Shown in pieces: positions 20,492 to 20,922 of a DNA stretch of 20,922 bases. The number at the start of each line of letters is the position of its first letter. Positions within the stretch are counted from its first letter, which is position 1. This DNA is from Diplocarpon mali (Eukaryota; Ascomycota; Leotiomycetes; Helotiales; Drepanopezizaceae), in the NCBI GenBank assembly GCA_024741835.1, contig JAENRP010000198.1:1-20922 (forward strand). The letters are read 5' to 3'. The position numbers and the translations under genes are program-made. The notes under the pieces are model-generated. The model did no database searches, was not told the DNA's origin, and saw only the letters and a list, made by a program, of their open reading frames with translations.

Positions 20492-20803
20492 CTATCAAAG
20501 GGCAAGGCTAAGGAAGTAGTATCTATAGAATCTTCCGCCTCCTCTTCCTTTATTATTAATAATTCCCTTAAGGATAATAATAATAATAATAATGATAATG
20601 CTACTATATAAGTCTCTCTTCCTATTAGCAGAAGCTATTATACTATACTAGCATCCGCAAGGAGTATAGAAGCTCCTGCCATACTAAGACCTGCCTTATT
20701 AGATACTAATAGCAATACTATAAGAAGAAGTAGTCGTTTAGTAAAGAGAGTATTATCTAATAATAATTCTCCTTATCCTTTAAAGAGAACTAAGGAAAAC
20801 TGA

Positions 20804-20922
20804 CGCTTAAGTTAGTTCTATTTTAATTGTTTTTTTTTACAATTCTATAGCTTATTTGTTTATTTTACTAGTTTCTTTTTCTGATTCCTAGGCCTGGCCT
20901 ATAGGTGAAAAGCGTATATATA
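20804..20922. other. 3' flank of ORF E
   Basis: T-rich sequence with a run of nine T residues near 20830 that could act in 3' end formation. It carries palindrome copy 18 outside the coding frame. No terminal repeat is visible before the window ends. Confidence 0.4.
20881..20910. repeat. 30-bp palindromic element, copy 18
   Basis: Arms CTGATTCCTAGG / CTATAGGTGAAA. It lies about 80 bases after the stop of ORF E, in untranslated sequence. Confidence 0.82.

Larger units (their letters stand above)
17339..20803 (+). pseudogene. Large protein of unknown family (ORF E), decayed paralog of D
   Basis: This frame of about 1,150 codons ends at TGA 20801-20803. Every internal stop is TAA or TAG; no TGA and no frameshift was seen along the whole length, so transition mutation alone destroyed it. 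The start is uncertain: ATA at 17339 may be a mutated ATG. It is collinear with ORF D: LGEIEQQ near 17518, IQVLNYFTI-EG near 17870, GRKFIGFL (17937), ALPLED-like block near 18200, YQYHF near 19396, and a C-terminal tail with a poly-Asn run (20577-20595) and a basic end (RRSSRLVKR), a possible nuclear localisation signal. No known catalytic motif was found. Four palindromes lie in frame (18224, 18410, 19640, 20462), three at positions matching those in D. Confidence 0.72.
1..20922. other. RIP-mutated, AT-rich transposon block
   Basis: The whole window shows the signature of repeat-induced point mutation, the premeiotic C-to-T mutation of repeats in filamentous ascomycetes. TpA is everywhere while CpA and TpG are scarce. 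Copies of each repeat differ by transitions, and the stops in coding-derived frames are mostly TAA and TAG where homology or context wants Gln or Trp. Acidic catalytic residues are changed to Asn where TGAT or TGAC became TAAT or TAAC. Indels are rare: one frame of about 1,150 codons shows none. I read this from the sequence by eye; RIP indices were not computed. No intact gene remains. Confidence 0.9.

Noticed and set aside
13462..20803. Starship captain (tyrosine recombinase) or Helitron identity for ORFs D and E
   Set aside because: No R-H-x-x-R-Y type residues, Rep HUH motif or helicase boxes could be found in the frames.
1..20922. Mitochondrial DNA with GC-rich hairpin clusters
   Set aside because: LTR retroelements with RIP-type damage indicate nuclear DNA, and no mitochondrial gene, tRNA or rRNA was seen.

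Overview
The window is a block of decayed, AT-rich transposable-element sequence, most likely from the nuclear genome of a filamentous ascomycete (Pezizomycotina). CpA and TpG are scarce and TpA is abundant. Repeat copies differ almost only by C/T and G/A transitions. Long reading frames are interrupted almost only by TAA and TAG where CAA, CAG or TGG is expected. This is the mark of repeat-induced point mutation (RIP). I see no intact gene; the longer open frames are shadows of the decayed ones. Species cannot be told from the sequence.

Layout: (1) 83-328 and 5633-5878 are a 246-bp direct repeat of unknown type. (2) 1047-5055 is a Ty1/copia element on the minus strand, with 307- and 316-bp LTRs ending TGTAAC...GTTACA and one gag-pol frame (zinc knuckle, protease, integrase, RT, start of RNase H) that is cut off at the 3' LTR. 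(3) 5384-5752 is a small Cys-rich broken ORF in a less mutated patch. (4) About 6600-13148 is a Ty3/gypsy body on the plus strand, with gag-protease in one frame and RT-RNase H-integrase in the -1 frame; no LTRs could be recognised. (5) 13462-16779 and about 17339-20803 are two tandem, collinear, paralogous pseudogenes of about 1,100-1,150 codons each, from a family I do not recognise.

The most striking feature is a dispersed 30-bp palindrome (arms TTGACTCGCG / CGCGAGTCAA around a CCTAG-like centre), found in 18 degenerate copies across all four large elements. Sixteen copies lie inside decayed coding frames. Fifteen of those are in the same translational register, encoding a variant of L-T-x-x-P-x-x-x-V-[KN]. 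The other two registers of the palindrome contain a built-in TGA or TAG. Several copies sit in linkers between protein domains (gag/protease, integrase/RT, domain joints of the unknown proteins), and three sit at matching positions in the two unknown paralogs. It resembles, in logic but not in sequence, the Rickettsia palindromic elements that insert in frame within bacterial proteins. The in-frame restriction implies that the insertions were made, or filtered, while the retroelement proteins were still translated, before RIP destroyed them.
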